A stretch of DNA of 36,072 bases from Novosphingobium sp. AP12. Lineage in GTDB: Bacteria; Pseudomonadota; Alphaproteobacteria; Sphingomonadales; Sphingomonadaceae. The notes below the pieces were generated by a model that did no database searches, was not told where the DNA came from, and saw only the letters and a list, made by a program, of their open reading frames with translations. A program made the position numbers and the translations under genes. Positions within the stretch are counted from its first letter, which is position 1; each line of letters opens with the position of its first letter. Where the stretch lies: assembly GCF_000281975.1 (NCBI RefSeq), contig NZ_AKKE01000018.1:1-36072 (forward strand), read 5' to 3'. This document shows, piece after piece, positions 1-7,913 of the stretch.

Positions 1-1265
1 CGACCCCCACCGGCCAGCGCTTCGCGATCACCTACACGATCGACAAGGACTACATGATCTCGGCCGCGCAGACGGTCGAGAACGCCGGCGGCGCGCCCGT
101 CACGGTCAAGCCCTTCGCGCTCGTCAACCGCACCGACAAGACCTCGAGCCTCGACACCTGGAACGTCCACTCGGGCCCCATCGGCGCCTTCGACGGCTCC
201 GTCACGTTCGGCACCAACTACAGCGACGTCGCCGACGCCAAGACCATCACCGAGGCGGGCAAGACCGACTGGATCGGCTTCACCGACGTCTACTGGATGT
301 CGGCGCTGGCCCCCGTCGGCGCCAAGGCGGAAGGCACCTTCCGTTCGCTCGGCAACTCGATCTTCCGCGCCGACCTCGTCTACGACCAGCAGGTCCTCCA
401 GCCGCGCCAGCGCCTGACGGTGACCACCAAGCTGTTCGCGGGCGCCAAGGAGCACACCGTCCTCGACACCTACGAGAAGCAGGGCATCGCCAACTTCGGC
501 CTCGCGATCGACTGGGGCTGGTTCCGCTGGTTCGAGAAGCCGATCTTCTGGCTGCTGGTGAAGCTGTTCAGCCTTGTCGGCAACTTCGGCGTCGCCATCA
601 TCCTGCTGACCGCCATCGTGCGCGGCATCATGTTCCCGGTCGCCCAGCGCGGCTTCGCCTCGATGGCCGCGATGCGCGCCATCCAGCCGAAGATGAAGGC
701 GCTGCAGGAGCGCTACAAGGACGACAAGCAGAAGCAGCAGCAGGAGATCATGGCCCTCTACAAGAAGGAGGGGGTCAACCCGATGGCCGGGTGCCTGCCG
801 ATGTTCCTGCAGATCCCGGTGTTCTTCGCGCTCTACAAGACGCTGATCCTGGCGATCGAGATGCGCCACCAGCCCTTCGTGCTGTGGATCAAGGACCTTT
901 CGGCGCCCGATCCGGCGCATATCCTCAACCTGTTCGGCCTGCTCGACTTCCAGCCGCCCGCATTCCTCGCGATCGGCCTGCTGGCGCTGCTGCTGGGCGT
1001 GACGATGTTCCTCCAGTTCAAGCTCAACCCCGCGCAGATGGACCCGGCGCAGCAGCAGGTCTTCATGATCATGCCCTGGTTCATGATGTTCGTGATGGCG
1101 CCGTTCGCCTCGGGCCTGCTGGTGTACTGGATCACCTCCAACCTGCTCACCATCGCGCAGCAGAAGTACCTCTACAGCCGCCATCCGCAGCTGAAGGCAC
1201 AGCAGGAGAAGGACGCGGCCGACAAGACCCGCGCCCTGGAACGCGATAAGGGCGCGAAGGCCTGA
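1..1265 (+). CDS. yidC: Membrane protein insertase YidC, 5'-truncated by window edge
   Basis: This is the C-terminal part of the YidC/Oxa1/Alb3 insertase, which inserts and folds inner-membrane proteins with or without SecYEG. The reading frame is already open at base 3, so the gene starts outside the window. The first ~150 visible residues belong to the periplasmic beta-sandwich domain. The 60KD_IMP domain follows, with a hydrophobic segment ending in IVRGIMFPV near bases 610-640; its Arg matches the conserved groove Arg of this family. Next come the cytoplasmic coiled region (LQERYKDDKQKQQQEIMALY), the MAGCLPMFLQIPVFFALY segment, and the last two membrane helices ending near base 1160. The tail is short and basic. 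engB starts two bases after the stop, so the two are probably cotranscribed. Identification is very secure. Confidence 0.97.
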   Translation, partial: TPTGQRFAITYTIDKDYMISAAQTVENAGGAPVTVKPFALVNRTDKTSSLDTWNVHSGPIGAFDGSVTFGTNYSDVADAKTITEAGKTDWIGFTDVYWMSALAPVGAKAEGTFRSLGNSIFRADLVYDQQVLQPRQRLTVTTKLFAGAKEHTVLDTYEKQGIANFGLAIDWGWFRWFEKPIFWLLVKLFSLVGNFGVAIILLTAIVRGIMFPVAQRGFASMAAMRAIQPKMKALQERYKDDKQKQQQEIMALYKKEGVNPMAGCLPMFLQIPVFFALYKTLILAIEMRHQPFVLWIKDLSAPDPAHILNLFGLLDFQPPAFLAIGLLALLLGVTMFLQFKLNPAQMDPAQQQVFMIMPWFMMFVMAPFASGLLVYWITSNLLTIAQQKYLYSRHPQLKAQQEKDAADKTRALERDKGAKA

Positions 1266-1267
1266 GC

Positions 1268-1915
1268 ATGGATGAAGACGACAACCTCGCCGAACTGACC
1301 GAGCGCGCCCGCAAGCTTTTTTCAGGACCGGTGACGTTCCTGAAGAGCGCCCCCGCGCTCAAGTTCCTGCCCGATCCCGACGTTCCCGAGGTCGCCTTCG
1401 CCGGCCGCTCGAACGTCGGCAAGTCCTCGCTGCTGAACGCGCTGGTCGGCCGCAAGGCGATCGCCCGCACCTCGGTGACGCCGGGGCGCACGCAGGAGCT
1501 GAACTTCTTCGACGTGGGAGAGCCGCTCAAGTTCCGCCTCGTCGACATGCCCGGCTACGGCTTCGCCAAGGCGCCGCCCAAGGTGACCGAGGAATGGCGC
1601 CGCCTCGTCCGCGACTACCTGCGCGGCCGCGTCGAGCTCAAGCGCACGCTGGTGCTGGTCGATTCGCGCCACGGCGTGAAGCAGGTCGACCTGGACATGT
1701 TCAAGATGCTCGACGAGGCGGCGGTGGGCTACCGCATCGTCCTCACCAAGGCGGACAAGATCAAGGCCACCGAACTGGAAGCGGTTCACGCCGCCACGCT
1801 GGTCGAGGCCCGCAAGCATCCGGCGGCCTTCCCGGTAGTCCACGTCACCAGCTCCGAAAAGGGCATGGGCATCGAGGAACTGCGCGCCGCCGTCCTCAGC
1901 GACGCGGAAACCTGA
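1268..1915 (+). CDS. engB: Ribosome-biogenesis GTPase EngB (YsxC/YihA)
   Basis: A TRAFAC-class GTPase of 215 residues, the usual length for EngB, which assists late assembly of the 50S ribosomal subunit. All G motifs are visible: G1 GRSNVGKS at residues 46-53, the G2 threonine in TPGRT at 71-75, G3 DMPG at 93-96, G4 TKAD at 160-163, and a G5-like SSEKG near residue 197. The ATG lies two bases after the yidC stop, so translation is probably coupled. The yidC-engB order is common in Alphaproteobacteria. A strong hairpin follows directly after the stop. Confidence 0.96.
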   Translation: MDEDDNLAELTERARKLFSGPVTFLKSAPALKFLPDPDVPEVAFAGRSNVGKSSLLNALVGRKAIARTSVTPGRTQELNFFDVGEPLKFRLVDMPGYGFAKAPPKVTEEWRRLVRDYLRGRVELKRTLVLVDSRHGVKQVDLDMFKMLDEAAVGYRIVLTKADKIKATELEAVHAATLVEARKHPAAFPVVHVTSSEKGMGIEELRAAVLSDAET

Positions 1916-1919
1916 GCAT

Positions 1920-1952
1920 CCCGTTATCCCGGCCTTGATCCGGGAAAACGGG
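1920..1952 (+). terminator. Long hairpin just after engB, possible terminator
   Basis: Arms CCCGTT (1920-1925) and AACGGG (1947-1952) continue inward, past one A-A mismatch, into TCCCGG (1927-1932) and CCGGGA (1940-1945). The loop is 7 bases. This makes a 12-bp stem with one mismatch, starting five bases after the engB stop. No T-run follows, so it is either a weak intrinsic terminator, an mRNA 3'-end stabiliser or a dispersed repeat. The rest of the gap up to 2196 contains only weak overlapping reading frames that I do not accept as genes. Confidence 0.45.
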
Positions 1953-2196
1953 CGTTGTTCCCCTACCTTCGCACGAACGGCTGCGGGGGTCGGCGGGCCG
2001 GGCCGAGCCAAACGATCACGGCCGATCCGGATCTCGTCCAGACCCGATGGACACGCGCAGATGCACTGCAACCATTCCGTCACCTATAGCGTACACACTG
2101 GAATCCCCCGTTTGCCATTGTGACGATTGCGTGACGGACCCGGCTCCCCTATGGGCCGCGCTCCATACGCGCCAGGGATGAAAAGGAGTCTCGCCG

Positions 2197-3342
2197 ATGC
2201 GCCAGATTGCCGTTCTTCCCTACCGTACCGTCGGCCCCGCCGTCGACGCCCCGATCCAGATCCTGCTCATCACCTCGCGCCAGACCAAGCGCTGGGTGAT
2301 TCCCAAGGGCGGGCTGATGAAGGGCATGGCCCCGCACACCGCCGCCTCGGTGGAAGCCGAGGAGGAGGCGGGCGTGCTCGGCGCCACCTGCCCGGTGCCG
2401 CTCGGCTCCTACCGCTACCGCAAGCGCCGCAATTCCGGCGCCTGGGTCTGGGCCGACGTCGACGTCTATCCCTTCGCCGTCACCGACGAGCTGGATACCT
2501 GGGACGAGCAGCACCAGCGCGAACGCCGCTGGTTCCCGCTTGCCGAGGCCGCCCGCGCGGTCGAAGAGGAAGACCTGCGCGCGCTCATCCGTTCCTTCGG
2601 CGCGCGCGAGTTCCGCGCCGCCGCCAGTCCCGCGCGCTTTATCGGCGCAATGGCCGATACCGTGGCCGACAAGACAGGGGTTACCGCCATGTTCGCCTGG
2701 TTCCAGAAGCTGCTGCCCGAACAGGGCAATTTCTTCGACCTCTTCGAGCGGCAGGCCGCCACGCTGGTCGCCGGCGCCGATGCCCTCGCGCGCCTGGCGC
2801 AGGGCGGGGCGGGCCGCGCTCAGCACATCCGCGAGATCGCCGAGCGCGAGCACGATGCCGACGACATCACCCGCGAAGTGCTCCAGACCGTGCGCCGCAG
2901 CTTCCTGACGCCGTTCGACCGTTCGGCGATCACCAGCCTCATCAACACGATGGACGATGCCATCGACGAGATGCAGCACACCGCCAACGCCTCGGACCTC
3001 TACGAAGTCGTCGAATTCGAGCCGGAGATGCGTGACATGGCGGCGATCATCGTCGATGCCGCGCGCCTGACCGCCGAGGCCATGCCGCTGCTGCGCAAGA
3101 TCGGCGACAACGGGCACCGCCTGCACGAACTGACCGAACGGCTGGTGCGCATGGAAGGCCATGCCGACGAGATCCACGCCGCCGGCCTCAAGCGCCTGTT
3201 CAAGGCCGATTCGAACGGCGAGCGGGGCGACCCGATGCACTTCTTCGTGCGCCAGGAAATGTTCAAGCGCCTCGAGCGCGTGGTCGACCGCTTCGAGGAT
3301 CTCGCCAACGAGATCGACGGCCTGGTCATCGACCACTCCTGA
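2197..3342 (+). CDS. Nudix hydrolase domain in frame with DUF47 (PhoU-like) Pit accessory protein
   Basis: One uninterrupted frame of 381 residues holds two proteins that are usually separate. Residues ~1-145 are a Nudix fold of the diadenosine/diphosphoinositol polyphosphate hydrolase type. WVIPKGG precedes the Nudix box at 38-60. In the box E53, E56, E57 and G59 are kept, while the usual first Glu is Met44 and the usual Arg is Val52. Residues 165-381 are a complete DUF47/TIGR00153 PhoU-like helical protein (FDLFERQA, EREHDADDITREV, RSAITSLINTMDDAID, ending KRLERVVDRFEDLANEIDGLVI). DUF47 proteins accompany PIT permeases. The first start has an ideal AAGGAG eight bases upstream. Met165 (ATG at 2689) has AGGGG eight bases upstream, so the DUF47 part could also be made alone; its 217 residues are the normal stand-alone length. 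The PIT permease starts four bases downstream. Domain calls are secure; whether a fused polypeptide forms is not. Confidence 0.85.
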   Translation: MRQIAVLPYRTVGPAVDAPIQILLITSRQTKRWVIPKGGLMKGMAPHTAASVEAEEEAGVLGATCPVPLGSYRYRKRRNSGAWVWADVDVYPFAVTDELDTWDEQHQRERRWFPLAEAARAVEEEDLRALIRSFGAREFRAAASPARFIGAMADTVADKTGVTAMFAWFQKLLPEQGNFFDLFERQAATLVAGADALARLAQGGAGRAQHIREIAEREHDADDITREVLQTVRRSFLTPFDRSAITSLINTMDDAIDEMQHTANASDLYEVVEFEPEMRDMAAIIVDAARLTAEAMPLLRKIGDNGHRLHELTERLVRMEGHADEIHAAGLKRLFKADSNGERGDPMHFFVRQEMFKRLERVVDRFEDLANEIDGLVIDHS

Positions 3343-3346
3343 TCCG

Positions 3347-4348
3347 ATGGACCACAGCCTAGCCCTGCCGCTGCTGGTCGGCCTCGTCGCGCTGGCGCTG
3401 GCGTTCGACTTCCTGAACGGGTTGCACGACGCTGCCAATGCCATCGCCACCGTGGTCGCCACCCGGCTGCTCTCGCCGGTGGTGGCGGTGCTGTTCGCGG
3501 CGGCCGGCAACTTCGCGGCCTACTTCTTCATGGGCCTCCACGTCGCCGAGACGGTGGGCAAGGGCATCATCAACGTCGACGCGGTGACGCCCGCCGTGGT
3601 GTTCGGCGCGCTGGTGGGCGCGATGTTCTGGAACGTGCTGACGTGGATCAAGGGCATCCCGTCCAGCTCCAGCCATGCGCTGATCGGCGGGCTGCTGGGC
3701 GCAGGCATCGCGCACGGGGGCTTCGCCGTGGTCGAGAGTTCGGGCACCCTGAAGACCATCGCGGCGATCTTCGTGTCGCCGGTGCTGGGCTTCGTCATCG
3801 CCATGCTGCTGATGCTGGTGACGAGCTGGCTGTTCAAGGGCGTCAGCCCGCGCCAGTCGAACGGCATCTTCAAGACCCTCCACCTCTTCTCGAGCGCCGC
3901 CTATTCTATCAGCCACGGCGGCAACGACGCGCAGAAGACCATGGGCATCATCGCGGTGCTGCTCTACTCGACCGGGCACATGACCGGCGAGTTCCACGTG
4001 CCCGAATGGGTGGTGCTCTCGTGCTACCTGGCGATCTCGATCGGCACGCTGTCGGGCGGCTGGAAGATCATCAAGACCATGGGCTCCAAGCTCACCAAGC
4101 TCAACCACCATTCGGGCTTCTGCGCCTCGACCGCGGGCTCGATCGTGGTGTTCGGGGCCAGCGCGCTGGGCATCCCGGTCTCGACCACCCACGCCATCAC
4201 CGGCTCGATCGTCGGCACCGGCGCCGCCCGCCGCGCCAGCGCCGTGCGCTGGTCGGTGGCGAGCCGAGTGATCGTCGCCTGGTTCATCACCATCCCGGCG
4301 AGCGCCGCGGTGGGCGCGCTGTTCTACACGATCACGCGGGTGTTCTGA
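3347..4348 (+). CDS. PIT-family inorganic phosphate permease
   Basis: A 333-residue polytopic membrane protein of the inorganic phosphate transporter (PiT) family, driving low-affinity Pi, usually metal-phosphate, uptake with a cation gradient. Both halves of the internal duplication carry the signature: DFLNGLHDAANAIATVV near residues 21-37 and SHGGNDAQKTMG near residues 187-198. Further family segments are KGIPSSSSHALIGG and GIPVSTTHAITGSIVG. The ATG at 3347 is chosen because it lies four bases after the Nudix-DUF47 stop and begins right before the first helix; the frame is open further upstream, but that part overlaps the previous gene. The pairing with DUF47 recalls the orfA-pit arrangement of Sinorhizobium, suggesting constitutive phosphate uptake controlled by the accessory protein. 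Confidence 0.94.
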   Translation: MDHSLALPLLVGLVALALAFDFLNGLHDAANAIATVVATRLLSPVVAVLFAAAGNFAAYFFMGLHVAETVGKGIINVDAVTPAVVFGALVGAMFWNVLTWIKGIPSSSSHALIGGLLGAGIAHGGFAVVESSGTLKTIAAIFVSPVLGFVIAMLLMLVTSWLFKGVSPRQSNGIFKTLHLFSSAAYSISHGGNDAQKTMGIIAVLLYSTGHMTGEFHVPEWVVLSCYLAISIGTLSGGWKIIKTMGSKLTKLNHHSGFCASTAGSIVVFGASALGIPVSTTHAITGSIVGTGAARRASAVRWSVASRVIVAWFITIPASAAVGALFYTITRVF

Positions 4349-4493
4349 GCAGGGCGAAGCGGTTACGCCCTCAGGCGCGACGCCATTTTCCTACATCGCC
4401 GAACCTTGCTACCTTCGCGCAGGTTCTTTCACATCGTCGGCAACCCGCCCGCTTTTCCTTATATGGACGAACGCGCCGCGCATGTACTTCGTC

Positions 4494-4540
4494 AAAAAAA
4501 CCCCCGCCCGGATCGACCACCCGGACGGCGCGGGGTTAAA
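4494..4540 (-). terminator. Terminator-like hairpin after pit, U-run in minus orientation
   Basis: Arms CCCCGC (4502-4507) and GCGGGG (4530-4535), with an inner CCGG/CCGG pairing (4508-4511 with 4521-4524), are preceded by seven A residues (4494-4500). Read on the minus strand, this is a GC-rich hairpin followed by UUUUUUU. On the plus strand only TTAAATT follows. It probably ends pit transcription in a bidirectional way. The remaining ~280-base gap between pit and the next gene shows no credible coding region. Confidence 0.5.
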
Positions 4541-4629
4541 TTCATGTCATTGCCGGGGCTTTCCCGGCCTCGACACAGCCATGCCCAGCCCCTAGGCCGC
4601 AGGTTCAGCCACCCGAGGAACGCCGCCCC

Positions 4630-5295
4630 GTGAAGCTCATCATCGGCAACAAGAACTATTCCAGCTGGTCCCTTCGCGGCTGGCTCGCGTGCCGGCAGTC
4701 GGGCCTGCACTTCGAGGAACTGACCGTCCCGCTCTACGGCGAGGAATGGGAGGCGCTCAAGCGCAGTTCGGACGACCTGGCGCCCAGCCACGGCAAGGTG
4801 CCGATCCTGTGGGACGGCGACGCGGTGGTGTGGGACAGCCTCGCCATCGTCGACTACCTGGCCGATAAGGTGGGCCGCGACCGTTTCTGGCCCAAGGCCG
4901 ACGATGCCCGCGCCATGGCGCGCTCGATGGTCGCGGAAATGCACTCCAGCTACCTCGCGCTGCGCCGCTCTTGCCCGATGAACATCCGCTCGCGGGTGGA
5001 ACTGCCCGGCCTCGACGACGAGACCCGCGCCGACATCGTGCGCATCCTGACCCTCTGGGCCGAGGCGCGGGCGCGCTTCGGCAAGGGCGGGCCGTTCCTG
5101 TTCGGCACCTTCGGCGCGGCGGACCTGTTCTACGCGCCGGTGGTCAGCCGCTTCCTGACCTACGGCATCGGCGTCCCCGGCTTCGCGCAGGCCTACATGC
5201 AGGCGGTGTGGGAACACGAATGGATGCAGGCCTGGATCAACGCCGCCGAGGCCGAGGACTGGGTCATCGAGCAGTTCGAAAAGCCGCTGGCCTGA
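4630..5295 (+). CDS. Glutathione S-transferase family protein
   Basis: A 221-residue soluble protein with the two-domain GST layout. The N-terminal thioredoxin-like part (~1-80) starts LIIGNKNYSSWSLRGWLA, where the SSWS serines occupy the catalytic position. GKVPILWDG supplies the cis-proline and WDSLAI the glutathione gamma-glutamyl binding turn. An all-helical C-terminal domain follows. It probably conjugates glutathione to an electrophile or acts as an isomerase; the substrate cannot be read from the sequence. Start is GTG at 4630, with GAGGAA about ten bases upstream. Its stop overlaps the start of the next gene (TGATG), implying translational coupling with the secreted nuclease. Confidence 0.88.
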   Translation: MKLIIGNKNYSSWSLRGWLACRQSGLHFEELTVPLYGEEWEALKRSSDDLAPSHGKVPILWDGDAVVWDSLAIVDYLADKVGRDRFWPKADDARAMARSMVAEMHSSYLALRRSCPMNIRSRVELPGLDDETRADIVRILTLWAEARARFGKGGPFLFGTFGAADLFYAPVVSRFLTYGIGVPGFAQAYMQAVWEHEWMQAWINAAEAEDWVIEQFEKPLA

Positions 5296-6137
5296 TGCGC
5301 AAGTTACTGACCTTCCTCGCTGCCCTGTCGGTGGTGTTTTCGAGCCCGGCGATGGCCTGGGGCGCGATGGGCCATCGCACGGTCGGTGCGGTCGCCATGG
5401 CCAACGTCAAGCCTTCGACCCGCGCCGCGATCCAGGACCTGCTGCGCCATCAGCGCGAACTCGACACCCCCAAGTGCCGCATGGGCACGATCGAGGACGC
5501 CGCGACCTGGCCCGATTGCATCAAGGGCGAGCAGTGGCGCTGGGCCTACGCGAATTCGTGGCACTACCACGACCAGCCGATCTGCGGGACTTTCGACCTC
5601 AAGGCCCACTGCCGCGACGGCCTGTGCGCCACCGCGCAGATCGACCGCGATGCCAAGCTGCTCGCCGACCGCAAGCTGGCGCCGGTGCTGCGGCTGGAGG
5701 CGCTCTCGTTCCTCGTCCACTTCGTCGGCGACATCCACCAGCCGCTCCACATCGGCGAGAACGAGGACATGGGCGGCAACGCGGTCAAGGCGGACTACGG
5801 CATCGCGCCGGGCCGCAATCTCCACTCGATCTGGGACGGCGTCCTGGCCGAGCGCGCCATCACCTCGGCGCCGAGCCTGGTGCGCCGCTACAGCGCCGAC
5901 GAGAAGGCCCGCCTCGCCACCGGCACGGTCGAGGACTGGGAGCGCGAAAGCTGGGAGATCAGCCGGGACTTCCTCTATCCGCTCGCGTTCGGCGGCAAGC
6001 TGCCTTGTGACGTCAAGGAACCGCAGAAGGTCGTCTGGAGCAACGAGGCGATCGAACAGGCGATCCCGGTGATCGACGAACGCATCGAGCGCGCCGGCCT
6101 GCGCCTCGCCAAGATGCTCGACGCTGCGCTGGGCTGA
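5295..6137 (+). CDS. Secreted S1/P1-type zinc nuclease
   Basis: A 280-residue precursor with a Sec signal peptide (residues 1-21, cleavage expected after AMA). The mature protein would then begin with Trp, which is required in the S1/P1 family because the Trp N-terminus is itself a zinc ligand. Other metal ligands are visible in order: WGAMGHR, EDAATWPD, SWHYHD, HFVGDIHQPLHIG with MGGN, and NLHSIWD. Such enzymes cut single-stranded DNA and RNA outside the cytoplasm and often remove 3' phosphates, so a role in nucleic-acid or phosphate scavenging in the periplasm is likely. The start overlaps the GST stop by one base. Conserved ligands are all present, so it should be active. Confidence 0.93.
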   Translation: MRKLLTFLAALSVVFSSPAMAWGAMGHRTVGAVAMANVKPSTRAAIQDLLRHQRELDTPKCRMGTIEDAATWPDCIKGEQWRWAYANSWHYHDQPICGTFDLKAHCRDGLCATAQIDRDAKLLADRKLAPVLRLEALSFLVHFVGDIHQPLHIGENEDMGGNAVKADYGIAPGRNLHSIWDGVLAERAITSAPSLVRRYSADEKARLATGTVEDWERESWEISRDFLYPLAFGGKLPCDVKEPQKVVWSNEAIEQAIPVIDERIERAGLRLAKMLDAALG

Positions 6138-6138
6138 T

Positions 6139-6603
6139 CTACCGAAGGCGTTCCGTCGCGTAAGGCGTGCCGTCCTTGTGGAAGTATCCGTCGGCGTCGA
6201 ACATCATGTCGATGTCAGAATAGCCGCCGCTGCCGTCCTTGTTGCCGGCGCTGATGGCGATGAAGCTGCAGTCCACCTCGCTCTCGTTGACGAGGTGGTG
6301 GCCATCGGTGACGCCCTTGGCCCAGGCGCAGACGTCGCCGGGCCTGATCACGGTGCGGCCGCCATCCTCGGTGAGCACCGCCTCGCCGGTGAGCATGATG
6401 AGCAGTTCGTCCTCGTCATCGTGCCAGTGGCGCTGGCTGGACCAGCCGCCGGGCTTGAGCACGACGTGGCTCGCGCCCATGTCGGTCAGCCCGCCCGCGG
6501 GGGCGAGGCGGCGCCACCAGCGGCCCGCCACCGCCGCGTCGAACGGGGCCGGATAGCCCGTCGCGTTGGACTGCGGGATCGCTTCGATATCGAGCTTGGG
6601 CAT
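6139..6603 (-). CDS. Cupin-domain protein
   Basis: A 154-residue single-domain cupin. Motif 1 is intact as H59-W-H61 followed by E66 and G73 (HWHDDEDELLIMLTG). Motif 2 starts around IRPGD with GHHLVN, so one metal site is expected. The protein has no signal peptide and no extra domain, and the substrate is unknown; small cupins of this kind are often annotated as sugar-phosphate isomerase-like or transcription-associated proteins, but nothing here decides it. It converges on the nuclease gene, with one base between the two stop codons, and is divergent from dapE with a short 71-base gap. Confidence 0.82.
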   Translation of the reverse strand: MPKLDIEAIPQSNATGYPAPFDAAVAGRWWRRLAPAGGLTDMGASHVVLKPGGWSSQRHWHDDEDELLIMLTGEAVLTEDGGRTVIRPGDVCAWAKGVTDGHHLVNESEVDCSFIAISAGNKDGSGGYSDIDMMFDADGYFHKDGTPYATERLR

Positions 6604-6674
6604 GGCGCCGCGCTCCTCCCTATGGTCATGGCCCCTATGGCCTTGCCTCGCCTCTTGTGCGATGGCCCGGACCT

Positions 6675-7817
6675 ATGTCCCAGACCGTTTCCTCCTCCGC
6701 AAGCGTCCTCGAACTTGCCGAAGCCCTGATTGCCTGCCCCAGCGTGACGCCTGCCACCGGCATGGTGTTCGACTGCCTGGAAGGCCAGCTTGCCGCGCTC
6801 GGCTTCGAAGTCACGCGCTTCGTCGCGGGAGAGGCGCCGGACGGTCCGGTCGAGAACCTCTTCGCGGTGCGGCGTGGTCCGGCCGGCTCGCGTCACCTCG
6901 CCTTCGCCGGGCACCTCGACGTGGTTCCGCCGGGCGAGGGCTGGACCAGCGGGCCGTTCCTGCCCGAGAGGCGCGGGGACCTGCTCTACGGGCGCGGTGC
7001 GGTCGACATGAAGGGCTCCATCGCGGCGATGGTCGCGGCGGTCGCCGACATTCCGGCGGAGGCGGGCACCGTCAGCTTCGTCATCACCGGCGACGAGGAA
7101 GGCCCGGCCCGCTACGGCACCGTGGCGCTGATCGACCTGATGCGCGAGAAGGAAGAAACCCCCGATCTCTGCCTCGTCGGCGAGCCGACCTCGGTCAACC
7201 GGCTGGGTGACGTGATGAAGGTTGGCCGGCGCGGTTCCGTCAACATCTGGCTCGAGGTCGAGGGTATCCAGGGCCATGTCGCCTACCCGCACCTCGCCGA
7301 CAACCCGATCACCCGGCTGGTCGCGATCCTCGCCGAACTGGAGGCCATCGTGCTCGACGAGGGCACCGACTGGTTCCAGGCGAGCAACCTCGAAGTTACC
7401 GATCTCACCTGCGGCAACCCCGCCACCAACGTCATCCCGGCCAAGGCCAGCGCACGCCTCTCTATCCGCTTCAACGACCTTCATACCGGCGAGGAACTGT
7501 CGCGCCGCGTCTCGGAAATCGCCGAACGCCACGGCGGCACCGCCCGCGCGGTGATCTCGGGCGAGGCGTTCCTGACGCAGCCCGGCGCCTTCTCCGCCAT
7601 GCTGGCCGAGGCGATCGAGGCCGAGACCGGCATCGCGCCGGAACTCTCGACCAGCGGTGGAACCTCGGACGCGCGGTTCCTCAAGGACCTCTCCCCGGTC
7701 ATCGAGTTCGGTCTCTGCAACGCGACCATGCACAAGCGTGACGAGGCCGTGGCGATTGCCGATCTCGAGGCGCTGGTGCGCATCTACCGCCGAGTGGTCC
7801 TGGCCGCGCTGGCGTAG
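6675..7817 (+). CDS. dapE: Succinyl-diaminopimelate desuccinylase
   Basis: A 380-residue M20-family metallopeptidase that hydrolyses N-succinyl-L,L-diaminopimelate in lysine and peptidoglycan precursor synthesis. The di-zinc site is complete: H80 and D82 in FAGHLDVVPPGEGW, D111 in GRGAVDMKGSIA, E141/E142 in TGDEEG, E170 in VGEPTS, and the C-terminal His in NATMHKRDE. STSGGTSDARFL is typical of DapE rather than ArgE. The ATG at 6675 gives a start like other DapE proteins; a GTG at 6657 would add six residues. dapB lies about 2.6 kb further on, on the other strand. Confidence 0.95.
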   Translation: MSQTVSSSASVLELAEALIACPSVTPATGMVFDCLEGQLAALGFEVTRFVAGEAPDGPVENLFAVRRGPAGSRHLAFAGHLDVVPPGEGWTSGPFLPERRGDLLYGRGAVDMKGSIAAMVAAVADIPAEAGTVSFVITGDEEGPARYGTVALIDLMREKEETPDLCLVGEPTSVNRLGDVMKVGRRGSVNIWLEVEGIQGHVAYPHLADNPITRLVAILAELEAIVLDEGTDWFQASNLEVTDLTCGNPATNVIPAKASARLSIRFNDLHTGEELSRRVSEIAERHGGTARAVISGEAFLTQPGAFSAMLAEAIEAETGIAPELSTSGGTSDARFLKDLSPVIEFGLCNATMHKRDEAVAIADLEALVRIYRRVVLAALA

Positions 7818-7913
7818 TCCTTCGGGGATGCCGGGCGCGCCGCCGTTGACCCACCCGGCCCTGCTGTTAGGTTCCGGGGCAGGGCTTTCGGGCAGTTTCG
7901 GTACGAGGTACGC

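Noticed and set aside
2070..2100. Possible Pho box upstream of the Nudix-DUF47 gene (CGTCAC and CGTACAC)
   Set aside because: The two half-sites do not match CTGTCAT and are spaced 12 rather than 11 bases apart.
1935..2123. A 62-residue frame between engB and the Nudix gene
   Set aside because: It begins within the hairpin after engB, lacks a ribosome site and has no convincing protein character.
2149..3510. A 453-residue minus-strand frame opposite the Nudix-DUF47 gene
   Set aside because: Antisense shadow; no domain pattern, while the plus strand has Nudix and DUF47 motifs and an ideal ribosome site.
4492..5217. A minus-strand frame ending exactly at the 4494 terminator
   Set aside because: The coincidence with the terminator was tempting, but the translation is an antisense shadow of the GST gene.
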